Of a DNA stretch of 64,000 nt, positions 29,225-38,359 are shown piece after piece. Numbering within the stretch: position 1 is the first letter of the stretch; each line of letters begins with the position of its first letter. Under the pieces are notes generated by a model that made no database searches, was not told the DNA's origin, and saw nothing but the letters and a program-made list of their open reading frames with translations. The stretch is from Phycisphaera sp. (GTDB taxonomy: Bacteria > Planctomycetota > Phycisphaerae > Phycisphaerales > UBA1924). The position numbers were made by a program, and so were the translations under genes. The DNA lies in assembly GCA_025916675.1 (NCBI GenBank), contig CP098402.1:1421205-1485204 (forward strand). Reading direction: 5' to 3'.

Positions 29225-30256
29225 TCAGCCGGCCGCGACGGCGGCCAGCCGCTCGGCGATCTGCACCGCGTTGAGCGCGGCACCCTTGCGGAGCTGATCG
29301 CCGCACGTCCACAGCGAGAGACGCTGGCCGTTGCGCGATAGCCGGGGACGCGAGACCGAGATCAAGTCACTTCCCGAGATGTCCCTCGGAGTGATCAGCG
29401 CCTCCGGGTCGGCATTGAATGCCACGCCCGGGAACGCACCAAACACCCCGGCCACCGCCCCCAGCGTCGCCGTGCGCTCGAACTCGATCGTCAACGACTG
29501 GCTGTGGCAGCGCTCCACCGGCACCCGCACGCACGTGGGAGATATGTCCAGGTCGGGAACGGCCAGGATCTTCCTGCTCTCGGCGACGATCTTGGCTTCT
29601 TCGGCGTTCATCCCGGTCTCTGCATCGACCGCAGACTCATGCGGGAACACGTTGAGCGCGCACGGCACCGGGAACACCGAGGGTTCGGCGGCCTTGCCGT
29701 CGAGCACGTCGCGGGTCTGTGTAAACAACTCTTCGAGCGCCGCCCGCCCCGCGCCGGAGATGGCCTGGTACGTCGAGGCGATCACCGACCGCACGCCAAA
29801 GGCTCGACGGACGGGCTCGATCGCAAGGAGCAGCAGGATTGTCGAGCAGTTGGGGTTGGCCACCAGCATCGGCCCGTCGTCGAGCAACTCCCCGTTGACC
29901 TCCGGCACGACAAGGGGCGTCTCTGGGTCGAGCCGATACGCCGATGAGTTGTCCACCACCCGCACGCCCACGTCATTGGCCGGGGGGATGTACGCCTTGG
30001 CTGTGTCGGCATCGGTACAGAAGAGCGCCACGTCGCAGCCGGGCAACGAGTCGTCTCGAAGCTCAGTGATCGTGAGTTCGCCGCCACGATACGGGACAAC
30101 TGTCCCCGCCGATCGCGCCGAGCCGAATACACGCACGCGTTCAATCGGCACGCCGCGATCGGCCAAGATCGACAAAGCCTCACGCCCGACCAGGCCGTAC
30201 GCGCCAACGACCGCGATCGTCGCGCCGGCCAGCGGGCTCGTACACTCTTCGGCCAT
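29225..30256 (-). CDS. asd: Aspartate-semialdehyde dehydrogenase
   Basis: A 343-aa enzyme that reduces aspartyl phosphate to the semialdehyde, the branch point to lysine/diaminopimelate, threonine and methionine. VVGAYGLVGREAL binds NADPH, NPNCSTI carries the catalytic Cys, and RVPVERCHSQSL carries the active-site His. The start overlaps the preceding gene by 1 bp (TGATG), so it probably belongs to the SAM-riboswitch-headed transcript that begins with metB. Confidence 0.95.
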   Translation of the reverse strand: MAEECTSPLAGATIAVVGAYGLVGREALSILADRGVPIERVRVFGSARSAGTVVPYRGGELTITELRDDSLPGCDVALFCTDADTAKAYIPPANDVGVRVVDNSSAYRLDPETPLVVPEVNGELLDDGPMLVANPNCSTILLLLAIEPVRRAFGVRSVIASTYQAISGAGRAALEELFTQTRDVLDGKAAEPSVFPVPCALNVFPHESAVDAETGMNAEEAKIVAESRKILAVPDLDISPTCVRVPVERCHSQSLTIEFERTATLGAVAGVFGAFPGVAFNADPEALITPRDISGSDLISVSRPRLSRNGQRLSLWTCGDQLRKGAALNAVQIAERLAAVAAG

Positions 30257-32103
30257 CAGCCCCCACCATCTTCCTTGGGCTTGCGGCCGGGCAGCAGCCC
30301 GCCGAGTCCCTCGCGTACTTTGTCGCCGACCTCGTCGTCGATCTTATCGAGAACCTTGTCCCGGGCCCGATCGATCTCCTCATGCACCTCGCCACGCAAC
30401 TCATTGGCCAATTGCGTTGCTCCGGCCTGCGCGAACGCCTGCCCCCAAGCCTCGGCGTCGATATTCAGCCCGGGCGCGTCGATCGGCCCCTTCACACCGA
30501 TGGGCAGCCGTAGTTCGCTCACTTTGGCCGACCCCGCGCCCGGCAGTGTGACGGTCGAGTCCCTCACCAGCACGTTCAGCGGCAGGTCGATCCACTCTGC
30601 CCGGAACACCCCCTCGATCACGGCATCGACCGTGCCGCCGGCCAGCAGCGGCTGATCTCCTCCAGCACTGAGAGCGCTCGACACACGGTCGGCCGGGATG
30701 CCGCGACGCGCCAGCAGCAGCGTCGAGTTGCCATCTCCCGCAGCAAGCGAGCCCAGCGTCACGTCGGCCTGGTACAAGCCCGACCGGCTGCTCACGGTCA
30801 CTTTTGGCGCGCCCTCGACCAGCCACGGCTGGGTCGACAAGTTCTCACCCCGCGCGTCGAACACTTCACCCGGCGCGTTGGCCGCGGTCATGCCCTCAAC
30901 GATCACCTCGCGCACCAGCACCTTGGGTGCATCGTCGACCAAGTGGTCGGCCGCCACGAACGCGTAGCCCTTTTCGGCGACCTCCCGCGCGAGCCGCTCG
31001 CGCAGGGTCTCCTTCTTGCCCTCCGGTGGCGCACCGGGGCCGGTCTCCTCCTCGCCCGGCTTCTTGTTGTTGACTCTTTCGAGCCACTCGCGGGCCTGCT
31101 TCAGGCGGCCCTTCCACTTCTCGGCTTCCTTGAGATAGTCTTCGAGTGTCTTGCCCTCGCCCGTCGGCTCGGGTGGCTTCCGACGCGGGCCGACCAGCAC
31201 GCCGGGCACCTTTCGTGCCTCGCCGGTCGATGCCTCGCTGGCCACCAGCCGATCGATCGCGAACCGCTTGCGCAGGAGGTCGGCGTTGCTGACATTGCCC
31301 TCGAGCTTCCCAGCCCGGAAAATGTCGGTGCCAAGGTCCTCGGGGTCCGCCATCGCCAACGACGTGACCACGAGTTGGCCGCTGGAGAGGTCGATGTCGG
31401 CGCTGCCCACGTCGACCGTCGCGCCGTTGGCCCGCTCCAGGCCCGCCTTCATCGCGTATGTCACGACCGGCTCGGTCAGGAACATCGTGCCCACCCACAC
31501 CAGGGCGACCATCAGCAAAGCAACGACCGCGCCTAAGGGCCGGATTGGCAGCCCAACCCGCTTGGCTGAGAGCTCGGCATAGCTCTTCTTGTGCCCGCCG
31601 AAGAAGATCCATAGGAGCGACCGCACCCACTTCTTGCTCGTGGCCTTCTTGTACCGTTCCGAGCCCTCCTCCATGCCGGCCAGCTTGCGACGGAGCTTGC
31701 CGATGGCGATCACCAGCAACGCGGTCGCTACGGCTCCCACGACCACGCCCAGAACGATGCCGCCGGTGGTTGCGTAGTACTCGAACCCGAACCACGCCAG
31801 CACGGGCGCGTTGATGAGCGCACCCATAGGCCCGCCGAGAGGCCCGTCGAGCACCGCCCGCCCGACACCGAACTGCACCGGCATGATGAGCAGGCTCAAC
31901 AGCTTGCTGCCCGCCGCCATGATGGTCGCCACGAACAGGTTGGCATTGAGCACCATCAGCAGCATGAGCAGTGCCAACAACAACGCGGGAGACGTGCTGA
32001 CGCTGGGCACGAAGCCGATCATGGCCCCCAGCACGCACGCCATGCCAACCTGGACGGGGGTGACCTTGCCTCGGACGAGTTTGCCGATCTTGCGGGTAAG
32101 CAT
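30256..32103 (-). CDS. Fused TIGR03546/TIGR03545-like membrane protein
   Basis: A 615-aa protein. Residues 1-170 form a small polytopic domain (KLVRGKVTPVQVGMACVLGA; PALLLALLMLLMVLNANLFV) like the TIGR03546/DUF2062 group. After a transmembrane helix near residue 195 comes an AsmA-like region of about 380 residues (ADIDLSSGQLVVTSLAMADP; VFDARGENLSTQPWLVEGAP) resembling TIGR03545. In other bacteria these are usually two adjacent genes; here they are one. AAGGAGG 7 nt before the ATG fixes the start. It sits between AK-HSD and asd, although it has no obvious metabolic link. Confidence 0.7.
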   Translation of the reverse strand: MLTRKIGKLVRGKVTPVQVGMACVLGAMIGFVPSVSTSPALLLALLMLLMVLNANLFVATIMAAGSKLLSLLIMPVQFGVGRAVLDGPLGGPMGALINAPVLAWFGFEYYATTGGIVLGVVVGAVATALLVIAIGKLRRKLAGMEEGSERYKKATSKKWVRSLLWIFFGGHKKSYAELSAKRVGLPIRPLGAVVALLMVALVWVGTMFLTEPVVTYAMKAGLERANGATVDVGSADIDLSSGQLVVTSLAMADPEDLGTDIFRAGKLEGNVSNADLLRKRFAIDRLVASEASTGEARKVPGVLVGPRRKPPEPTGEGKTLEDYLKEAEKWKGRLKQAREWLERVNNKKPGEEETGPGAPPEGKKETLRERLAREVAEKGYAFVAADHLVDDAPKVLVREVIVEGMTAANAPGEVFDARGENLSTQPWLVEGAPKVTVSSRSGLYQADVTLGSLAAGDGNSTLLLARRGIPADRVSSALSAGGDQPLLAGGTVDAVIEGVFRAEWIDLPLNVLVRDSTVTLPGAGSAKVSELRLPIGVKGPIDAPGLNIDAEAWGQAFAQAGATQLANELRGEVHEEIDRARDKVLDKIDDEVGDKVREGLGGLLPGRKPKEDGGG

Positions 32104-32154
32104 GGAGCCTCCTTGGTGTGTTGGCAAGGGTAGGACCGAAGCCGAGTTGCGCTG

Positions 32155-33825
32155 CTAAACCAGTACGCCCGCCGCCACTCGCGTGAACAAGGCTTCACGC
32201 TCCAAGGCCAGCACATCCGCCACCACCGCCTCCGCCGTCGGCCACCGCCCAGCCCCTCGCCCACGAACGACCGTGACCTCGCCATCGGCTCCGGTGATCT
32301 CTGCGGCGTTACACTCACCCGGAAGCTCGAACAACGGATCCCCCGTCTCGACGGCCTCGACAGCGACCGACATCGTGCCGTCGACGCCAACCGTCGCGAC
32401 CTGACGCTGGCACCAGCCGCGTGGGGCCAGACGCACGTTGGCGCAACCCAAGTCGATCGATCCCGGGGCATCGATGCCGCAGCACATCGCGAGCACCCGC
32501 AACTTGTCAAGGCTGTCGCGGCCATCCAAGTCCCGCGACGGATCGGCCTCGGCAAGCCCCAGGCGCCGAGCTTCGGCGATCGCGTCTTCCACGAGCACGC
32601 CTTCGGCAAGCCTGGATAGCACGAAGTTCGCCGTGCCGTTGAGCACTCCCCGCACTCGCGTAGCCCCGAGCCGGGTTGCCGCTTCGAGCACCGGCGCCCC
32701 CCCACCCACCGAAGCCGAAGACAGCAGCCGCCGATCGCACGCCTCGGCCAGATCGAACAACGTTCTCCCATGCTTAGCCAGCACCGCCTTGTTCGCCGTC
32801 ACAACGTGGGACCCCGACCGCAACGCCGTTGCAATAGCCTCACGCGCCGGCTCGACACCGCCTATCGCCTCGACCACCATGTCGGCCCCGCACCGGGCTA
32901 CTTCGAGCGGGTTGGTCGAGACCGTGCCTGCCGCCAGCCGACTCAGCAGGTCGCCATGCTTCTCGGCATCCCGCACCGCCGCCCCAACCACCTCGAACCG
33001 CTCGGGCATCTGGGTGAGCAGTTCCAGCACACCCCCGCCGACAACACCAACGCCAAGCAACGCGACGCGCAGCGGGAGAGGGCTTCTGTTGCACCCTGCG
33101 AGCACAGACGGGTGAGTTCCCACCCTAGTGGCCCGTGTCGCGTTGACCCGGCCAACCTCGAATGCCAGATTCCGCTCCCGAGCGAAACGTACGGCCTTGT
33201 GCTGCAGGATGGATCCATCCAGCCGCAAGGCATCGTCGAACGATGCCCGCTCGAACCGCTCGGGTGGCGGCCCGCTGCTGGCCGGATCACGCTCGTACAG
33301 GCCGTCCACGTCCTTCAGCAACCGGCACTTCTTGGCTTTCAGCCCATCGGCCAGTACAAGAGCGGTCAGATCGGACCCGCCCCGTCCTAGCGTGACCGTG
33401 CGCCCCTGGTCGTCGATGGCCAGGAACCCGGGCACGACGACTACGCCAGTTGTATCCAGAGACGATCGCACACGATTTGCATCAAGGCCCATAGGCTGCG
33501 CATCGAGCGCCGGCCCGTGGGCTCGCAAGCCGATGGCAGCCGGATCGAGCAACGCCGCCGCTACGCCAACCCTATCGAGGCACCCGACCAGCTTTGCAGC
33601 ACTTTCACGCTCACCGCACGCCAGAACCGTTGCCGTCGCGTGTCCGGTGGCTTCCAGACCACCACATTGACACGAGGCGAGCAACTCGTCGGTGCGCCCA
33701 GCAAACGCCGACACGACAGCAACGACCTGCCAGCCCTCACGGCGCCAGCGGTAGATCTCATGCACGGCGATCCGCAGCCGATCCTCATCGGTGAGCACCG
33801 ATCCGCCAAACTTCAGAACAATCAC
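32155..33825 (-). CDS. thrA: ACT-less aspartokinase-homoserine dehydrogenase fusion
   Basis: A 556-aa bifunctional enzyme for the first and third steps from aspartate to homoserine. Residues 1-245 are the kinase: IVLKFGGSV, ACGERESAAKL, LGRGGSDLTALVLAD and LLKDVDGLYERDP. Residues 252-556 are the dehydrogenase: VALLGVGVVGGG, TANKAVLAKHG, GVLNGTANFVLSRL and DPSRDLDGRDSLDKL. E. coli ThrA (820 aa) has ACT regulatory domains between the two; here only a few residues connect them. A GTG at 33825 is chosen because it gives the usual kinase N-terminus and a 4-bp overlap with metB; an ATG at 33837 is the alternative. Confidence 0.9.
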   Translation of the reverse strand: MIVLKFGGSVLTDEDRLRIAVHEIYRWRREGWQVVAVVSAFAGRTDELLASCQCGGLEATGHATATVLACGERESAAKLVGCLDRVGVAAALLDPAAIGLRAHGPALDAQPMGLDANRVRSSLDTTGVVVVPGFLAIDDQGRTVTLGRGGSDLTALVLADGLKAKKCRLLKDVDGLYERDPASSGPPPERFERASFDDALRLDGSILQHKAVRFARERNLAFEVGRVNATRATRVGTHPSVLAGCNRSPLPLRVALLGVGVVGGGVLELLTQMPERFEVVGAAVRDAEKHGDLLSRLAAGTVSTNPLEVARCGADMVVEAIGGVEPAREAIATALRSGSHVVTANKAVLAKHGRTLFDLAEACDRRLLSSASVGGGAPVLEAATRLGATRVRGVLNGTANFVLSRLAEGVLVEDAIAEARRLGLAEADPSRDLDGRDSLDKLRVLAMCCGIDAPGSIDLGCANVRLAPRGWCQRQVATVGVDGTMSVAVEAVETGDPLFELPGECNAAEITGADGEVTVVRGRGAGRWPTAEAVVADVLALEREALFTRVAAGVLV

Positions 33826-35063
33826 ACCCGGGCACATTCGGCCACCCCCTGGGCGCTGCCCGCCTTGTTGGTCGCGATCGAGATCGCCCGCTCGAGATCG
33901 GCGATGATCGCCTCGGATGGCTCGAGCCCCACGCTCAGCCGTAGCAATCCGTCTGCGATACCGCACGAACGCCTGTGTCCGGCTGGCACATCCGCGTGGG
34001 TCATCGTGGCCGGATGGGTGACCAGGGTCTCGACCGAGCCCACGTGCTCCACCAGGGTGCAAAGCTGGAGGGTCTCGGCCACCAGCCGCGCCGCTTCGAC
34101 GCCCCCGCGAACCTCGAAGCTCAGCACCGCCCCGTGGCAGGGCGTGCGTCCGCCGAGCGCCGGCAGGTGCTGGCTCTCGGCCAGTTCCCGGGTCGCCCCC
34201 GTCGCTAAGCCGGCATAATTCACGACGTCCACGGCGTGGTGGTCGTGCAGCCACCTCGCGATGGTGAGTGCAGTCTCGCTCTGCCGCGCCAGCCGCAGCG
34301 GCAGCGTCTTGAGTCCGTTGATGGTGGCCCACGCGTTGAACGGGCTCTGGATCGCTCCGGTACACTTTCGGATGAATCGGATGCGTTCGAGCAGCTTCGC
34401 ATCACGCGAAACGAGCGCGCCGCCGAGCGCCAGCGAGTGCCCATCGATGAACTTCGTCGTGGAGTACACCGAGATGTCCGCACCAAGGTCCAACGGCCGC
34501 TGGAGCACCGCCGTCTGGAACGTGTTGTCGACCGCGAGCAATGCCCCAGCCTGACGTGCCACGACGGCGATCGCCCGGATATCACTAACCTCAAGCACCG
34601 GGTTGCTGGGCGTCTCTACAAAGACCAGCTTGGTGTTCTCGCGAACCGCCCGTCGCACGTCTGCCACGTCCGTTGTGTCGACAAACGTCGCCTCGATGCC
34701 CAGCCCGGGGAGCACCTCTCGGAGCAACCGCACGGTCCCGCCGTACACCGACCGGCCGCACACGACGTGATCCCCCGCCCGCAGCACCGCCAGGAACAAC
34801 GCCGTCTCGGCGGCCAGCCCGGAGCCAAAACACGCTGCCGGCAGGGCGTTCTCGAGCTGGCCGAGAGCGTCTTCCAGCACGGCTACGGTGGGGTTGCTGA
34901 CGCGTGAATACTGGTGGGTTGGGTTGCTCCCCACGCCATCACGCCGGAACGTGGTGCTCTGGGTGATCGACGCCGTCAGCGGCTCGCCATCGCCTCCACC
35001 CCGGCCAATGCCCGGGCAAAAGGCGGACGCGTCCGTGATCTCGAAATTGGCAACGTGTCCCAT
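33822..35063 (-). CDS. metB: Cystathionine gamma-synthase-type PLP enzyme
   Basis: A 413-aa Cys/Met-metabolism PLP enzyme that would join an activated homoserine to cysteine (or sulfide). THQYSRVSNPTVAVLE and CFGSGLAAETA are typical. VETPSNPVLEV, AVDNTFQTAVLQRPLD and STTKFIDGHS (Lys204, Schiff base) form the active site. AAGGAG lies about 9 nt before the ATG at 35063. It is the first gene after the SAM riboswitch, and its stop overlaps the AK-HSD start. O-succinylhomoserine sulfhydrylase or cystathionine lyase cannot be excluded by eye. Confidence 0.88.
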   Translation of the reverse strand: MGHVANFEITDASAFCPGIGRGGGDGEPLTASITQSTTFRRDGVGSNPTHQYSRVSNPTVAVLEDALGQLENALPAACFGSGLAAETALFLAVLRAGDHVVCGRSVYGGTVRLLREVLPGLGIEATFVDTTDVADVRRAVRENTKLVFVETPSNPVLEVSDIRAIAVVARQAGALLAVDNTFQTAVLQRPLDLGADISVYSTTKFIDGHSLALGGALVSRDAKLLERIRFIRKCTGAIQSPFNAWATINGLKTLPLRLARQSETALTIARWLHDHHAVDVVNYAGLATGATRELAESQHLPALGGRTPCHGAVLSFEVRGGVEAARLVAETLQLCTLVEHVGSVETLVTHPATMTHADVPAGHRRSCGIADGLLRLSVGLEPSEAIIADLERAISIATNKAGSAQGVAECARV

Positions 35064-35165
35064 GCTGTGAACTCCTTCACAGCATCGAGAGCTTCCAGTG
35101 CTGGCGTGGACGCGGCGAACATCGCCACCGGTTTGCCGAGTGTCGTCTTCTAGACGACCTCGACC

Positions 35166-35270
35166 GCATCGCTCCCCACGCCGGGGCTGGCCTCGGCACC
35201 GTGGCATGGTCTGGATGACCCGCTCGGTTGCCGCCCGGAACCTTGTGAGGCATCCCGGGACTCTTGATGC
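35166..35270 (-). ncRNA. SAM-I/IV-clan riboswitch candidate
   Basis: On the minus strand a 105-nt element is closed by GCATC (complement of 35266-35270) and GATGC (complement of 35166-35170). It contains the SAM-I-like marks in order: ATCAAGAG after the first P1 arm, a P2-like CCCGG/CCGGG pair, CGGCAACC, a GGTC-ATCCA-GACC hairpin, GGTGCCGA and a CCCC-GGCGT-GGGG hairpin. It begins about 5 nt after the expected transcription start and lies about 100 bp before the metB-like gene. A 7-bp hairpin (GTCGTCT/AGACGAC) follows, without a T-run, so control may act on translation. Covariance scoring was not possible. Confidence 0.75.
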
Positions 35271-35278
35271 ATGTCGTT

Positions 35279-35309
35279 TGGAGGATAGCAAGCCTCCAAT
35301 GCCGGTCAA
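35279..35309 (-). promoter_or_regulatory. Promoter and palindrome of the metB cluster
   Basis: TTGACC (complement of 35304-35309), a 16-nt spacer and TATCCT (complement of 35282-35287). The -10 box lies inside the inverted repeat tggagg-N8-cctcca (35279-35298), which could bind a regulator. The riboswitch starts 12 bp downstream of the -10 box. Confidence 0.65.
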
Positions 35310-35683
35310 GCGACGCTCAAGTCCCAATATGACACGGATTTCATCCAGCTTTCATCTGGGCAAGAGGTGTTTTGCGGTATCACTGGCATGTCCACACTCT
35401 GCCACGCCATCAACCGGCGTCCGGCGTGTGTGAACCGGCCGAGCCGTTCCAAGCCGTCGATCACCGCGCCGGATGCCGTTCCTCGTCAGCCAGTCTGTTT
35501 TGGGATGGCCCCATCGACCGAACACGGTCGATGCAATATGAATCCCGATTCATCGCCTTCCAAGGGGGGTTTCATGCGCGGGGGCAACAGTACATACGTG
35601 AGAAGTAATGGCCCATTTGCCCGGAGCGTACGAACGGGAGGGGGGGCCGAGATTCGAGTACGGGTACGCATGGGAGACTTGAT
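35310..35683. other. Intergenic region without clear gene
   Basis: About 370 bp between the divergent metB cluster and the small-protein cluster. Short frames here have no protein-like composition, and no palindrome stands out. It should hold the promoter for the DUF1328 gene. Confidence 0.5.
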
Positions 35684-35866
35684 ATGTTGGGTTGGGCAAT
35701 CGCATTCTTTATCATCGCCATCATCGCGGCCGTTTTTGGATTCGGCGGCATCGCCGCCGGCGCCGCCTCGATCGCCAAGATTCTATTCGTCATTTTCCTC
35801 ATCCTGTTCGTGCTCTCGCTGATCTTCGGGCTGGTCCGTCGTGGCAAGACCAATGTCAGCGTCTGA
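35684..35866 (+). CDS. DUF1328-type small membrane protein
   Basis: A 60-aa protein with two hydrophobic helices, [20 protein letters not shown] and [20 protein letters not shown], and a short basic end. This is the DUF1328/YtjA pattern, often stress-induced in other bacteria. GGGAGA precedes the ATG. It opens a run of small envelope proteins. Confidence 0.85.
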   Translation: MLGWAIAFFIIAIIAAVFGFGGIAAGAASIAKILFVIFLILFVLSLIFGLVRRGKTNVSV

Positions 35867-35934
35867 GCCATCCAACCGATAGACTACACTTCGTTGTTCT
35901 ATTTCTGCTCGAACACCCGAAAAGGAGTCCCCAC

Positions 35935-36147
35935 ATGACCACTCGAATGAACGCTCGCAATCTCGCTAAGAGCCTTACCACCGCCAGCGCCATTACCCTG
36001 TTTGCCCTGACCGCCTCGCTCACCGGCTGCGAGGATGCCGCCGACGAGACGGGCGACGCACTCGAAGAAACCGGCGATGCGGTTGATGACGCCGTCGACG
36101 ACGCTGGCGATGCGGTCGACGATGCCGTCGACGACATGGGCGGCTGA
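35935..36147 (+). CDS. Small acidic lipoprotein
   Basis: A 70-aa protein. The signal peptide ends at the lipobox LTGC. The mature part is a low-complexity acidic repeat of TGDA, VDDA and GDAVDDA units. AAAGGAG precedes the ATG. It resembles entericidin-like or hydrophilic stress lipoproteins in general design, but no family is certain. Confidence 0.75.
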   Translation: MTTRMNARNLAKSLTTASAITLFALTASLTGCEDAADETGDALEETGDAVDDAVDDAGDAVDDAVDDMGG

Positions 36148-36212
36148 GCATCGCTTAGGCCCGCACGCCCGAATCACGAACCACTGCACCCTCTATCCGA
36201 GGAGGATATACC

Positions 36213-36671
36213 ATGGAGTCCATCACCAATCTTGACAAGAATACCCTCAGCGGCGTTAAGTCAATTATCGAGATCAACATCGACGCGAGCAAGGGGTTTG
36301 AGACGGCCGCCGAGAACATCGAGAATTCCGACATCGCAGGCTATTTCCGCCAGTGTTCGGCTCGCCGTGCCCAGTTTGCCGACCAACTGAGCCGAGTGGT
36401 CGACGTCAACGGTGTCGATTCGCCCGATTCGGGCACCGCCAAGGGGGCAATCCACCGCTGGTGGGTGAACATTCGTGGCACCGTTCAGAACGGTGATGAA
36501 CATGCCGTGCTCGCCGAGGCCGAGCGAGGCGAGGACGCCATCAAGGGCAAGTACGAGGAAGTGCTCAAGAGCACCGCGGGCAGCCCGCTCAACGCCATGC
36601 TGACCGACCAGTACGCCGCGGTGAAGGAAACGCACGACACGATCCGTGATATGCGAGACGCCCGGGCCTGA
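36213..36671 (+). CDS. PA2169-like four-helix-bundle protein
   Basis: A 152-aa helical protein like the PA2169/DUF2383 family: LKSIIEINIDASKGFE-type first helix, GYFRQCSARRAQFADQL, GAIHRWWVNIRGTVQNGDE and LAEAERGEDAIKGKYEEVL. Members are ferritin-fold proteins found with stress genes; the exact role is unknown. GAGGAGG precedes the ATG. Confidence 0.82.
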   Translation: MESITNLDKNTLSGVKSIIEINIDASKGFETAAENIENSDIAGYFRQCSARRAQFADQLSRVVDVNGVDSPDSGTAKGAIHRWWVNIRGTVQNGDEHAVLAEAERGEDAIKGKYEEVLKSTAGSPLNAMLTDQYAAVKETHDTIRDMRDARA

Positions 36672-36830
36672 CACGCCGAACACCGTCTCAACACAACAAA
36701 CCCCCCAGTAGGCGGCCGTTCAGGGATTCAATCCTGAGCGGCCGTCTCGCCGCGCCGAACGCCCAAGAGTCATCGAACGTAGAATCTGGTGCCCGGTAGC
36801 CTCCAACTGGGCATCATGGAGGATCGCATC

Positions 36831-38255
36831 ATGCCGGCGCACGGTTCGATAGCTACCACGATTTCGCTTGTCATCATGATCGGCGGCCCCCTGGTCGCGG
36901 GAGTCTGCCAGGTCGCCCGGGCACAAGATGGCCTCCAACGAGCCCGGGAAGACGAGCTCCCCAGCGGCCTCGACCTCCTCCGCGCCGCCGACGAACAACT
37001 CCGCAACACCCAGGGCTTGGCCTTCACCATCCGCCGCGACGGTTCGGGTGCCCAAGCGACGCGCGAGCCCTATACCAAGGCCCGCGTGGTCATTTCCCGC
37101 CGCAATGAAGCCACCCGTGCCGGCTTGCTCGATGCCGACTTGGCCCCGCAGTGGCAGGTCGCCACCTTCGGAATCATCAGCAGCGCCGACGGCAAGGACG
37201 ATCCCATCCCGTTCGCTTTTTCGATGGACCAGGAACACGCGCGGTACCTCGACGCGTTCCAGGGTGCACTGGTCGATAGCGAGCCCGAGCACGCCCAGAA
37301 TCTCATCGACGACTCGGGCGCGTGGACGGCCATGCACTGGCTCAGCGAGTGGGAGACGCTCGTTGGTAAGCCGATTATCGATGACACCCCACGCGAGCAT
37401 CCCCGCTTCGACGGCAACGTCCTCTTGGGCGAAAACCCAACCAACGCGATCTACGTCGACCTCGCCGAGTTCCCAAACACGCACGCCTTCGGTGCCTGGT
37501 GGTACCTTGGTGTCGAAGATAACCTGCCCCGCGGCTTCGAACTGGTTTACTACGACGTTCGCGGCGACGACAACGAGAGCATGGGCGATGGCATCTCACG
37601 CCTGACCATCTCCAACGTCGAGGCGTTGGACAACCCCACCGACATCGCGGCGGCCGTGAAACACGCCGCCAAGATCCTCGACGAGACCAACTGGCGCGAG
37701 AACGACGAGACGCCGCTCTCTGACCTCATCGATCTGGCCAACCCCTTCACGCTGCCCATGCCGGAGGGCTTCGAAGCCGTCGCCTACGAGCCGCCCGTGG
37801 ACCAACGCCAGGCCCGAGCCCCCGCCGAGCCCCCGCTGAACATCCCCGCCCCCGACTTCACCCTGCTCGACCCTGAGGGCAACGAGCACACACTCAGCGA
37901 TTACCAGGGCAAGACCGTGATCATCGACTTCTGGGCGACCTGGTGCGGCCCGTGCCTCCAGGTCATGCCCGAGCTCCAGGCCATCCACCAGAAGCACAAG
38001 GACAAGGGCGTCGTCGTCATGGGCGTCAACGCCTGGGAGAACGGCGATCCCAAGGCCCTCATGGACGCCCGTGGCTGGGATTACCTCCTCCTGCTCAACG
38101 GCGACCAGGTCGCCGCCGACTACCAAGTTGGCAGCATCCCGACGATGGTCATCGTCGATCCCAATGGCATGATCATCAAGCGAAAAGTGGGAGCCGGCCC
38201 CGGCCTGACCGAAGAACTCGAGGACGCCATCGAAGCCGCCGTCATCCTGCAGTAG
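36831..38255 (+). CDS. Exported TlpA-like thioredoxin protein
   Basis: A 474-aa protein. The signal peptide ends near ARAQD. Residues 30-330 form a domain of the DUF2092-like or outer-membrane-lipoprotein-carrier style (LDLLRAADEQLRNTQGLAFT; YYDVRGDDNESMGDGISRLT). Residues 335-474 are a redoxin fold: APDFTLLDPEGNEHTLSDYQ, then FWATWCGPCLQVMPEL with the CxxC pair, then GSIPTMVIVDPNGMII. It is likely an envelope thiol oxidoreductase. GGAGGA 7 nt upstream selects the ATG at 36831 over 36789. Confidence 0.85.
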   Translation: MPAHGSIATTISLVIMIGGPLVAGVCQVARAQDGLQRAREDELPSGLDLLRAADEQLRNTQGLAFTIRRDGSGAQATREPYTKARVVISRRNEATRAGLLDADLAPQWQVATFGIISSADGKDDPIPFAFSMDQEHARYLDAFQGALVDSEPEHAQNLIDDSGAWTAMHWLSEWETLVGKPIIDDTPREHPRFDGNVLLGENPTNAIYVDLAEFPNTHAFGAWWYLGVEDNLPRGFELVYYDVRGDDNESMGDGISRLTISNVEALDNPTDIAAAVKHAAKILDETNWRENDETPLSDLIDLANPFTLPMPEGFEAVAYEPPVDQRQARAPAEPPLNIPAPDFTLLDPEGNEHTLSDYQGKTVIIDFWATWCGPCLQVMPELQAIHQKHKDKGVVVMGVNAWENGDPKALMDARGWDYLLLLNGDQVAADYQVGSIPTMVIVDPNGMIIKRKVGAGPGLTEELEDAIEAAVILQ

Positions 38256-38359
38256 CCCGGCCTCGCGTGATATGAACGTGTTTTTACGCATGATTCATGG
38301 TGCTGTCAGACACACGCGGCAAGATACTCCTGTTCCATCACCGAAGCAGGAGATATCCA

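Noticed and set aside
35372-35608. A short His/Trp-containing frame (MRYHWHVHTLPRHQ) as another leader peptide
   Set aside because: It is not followed by a terminator hairpin or by an amino-acid biosynthesis gene on that strand, and the frame runs on as low-quality sequence.
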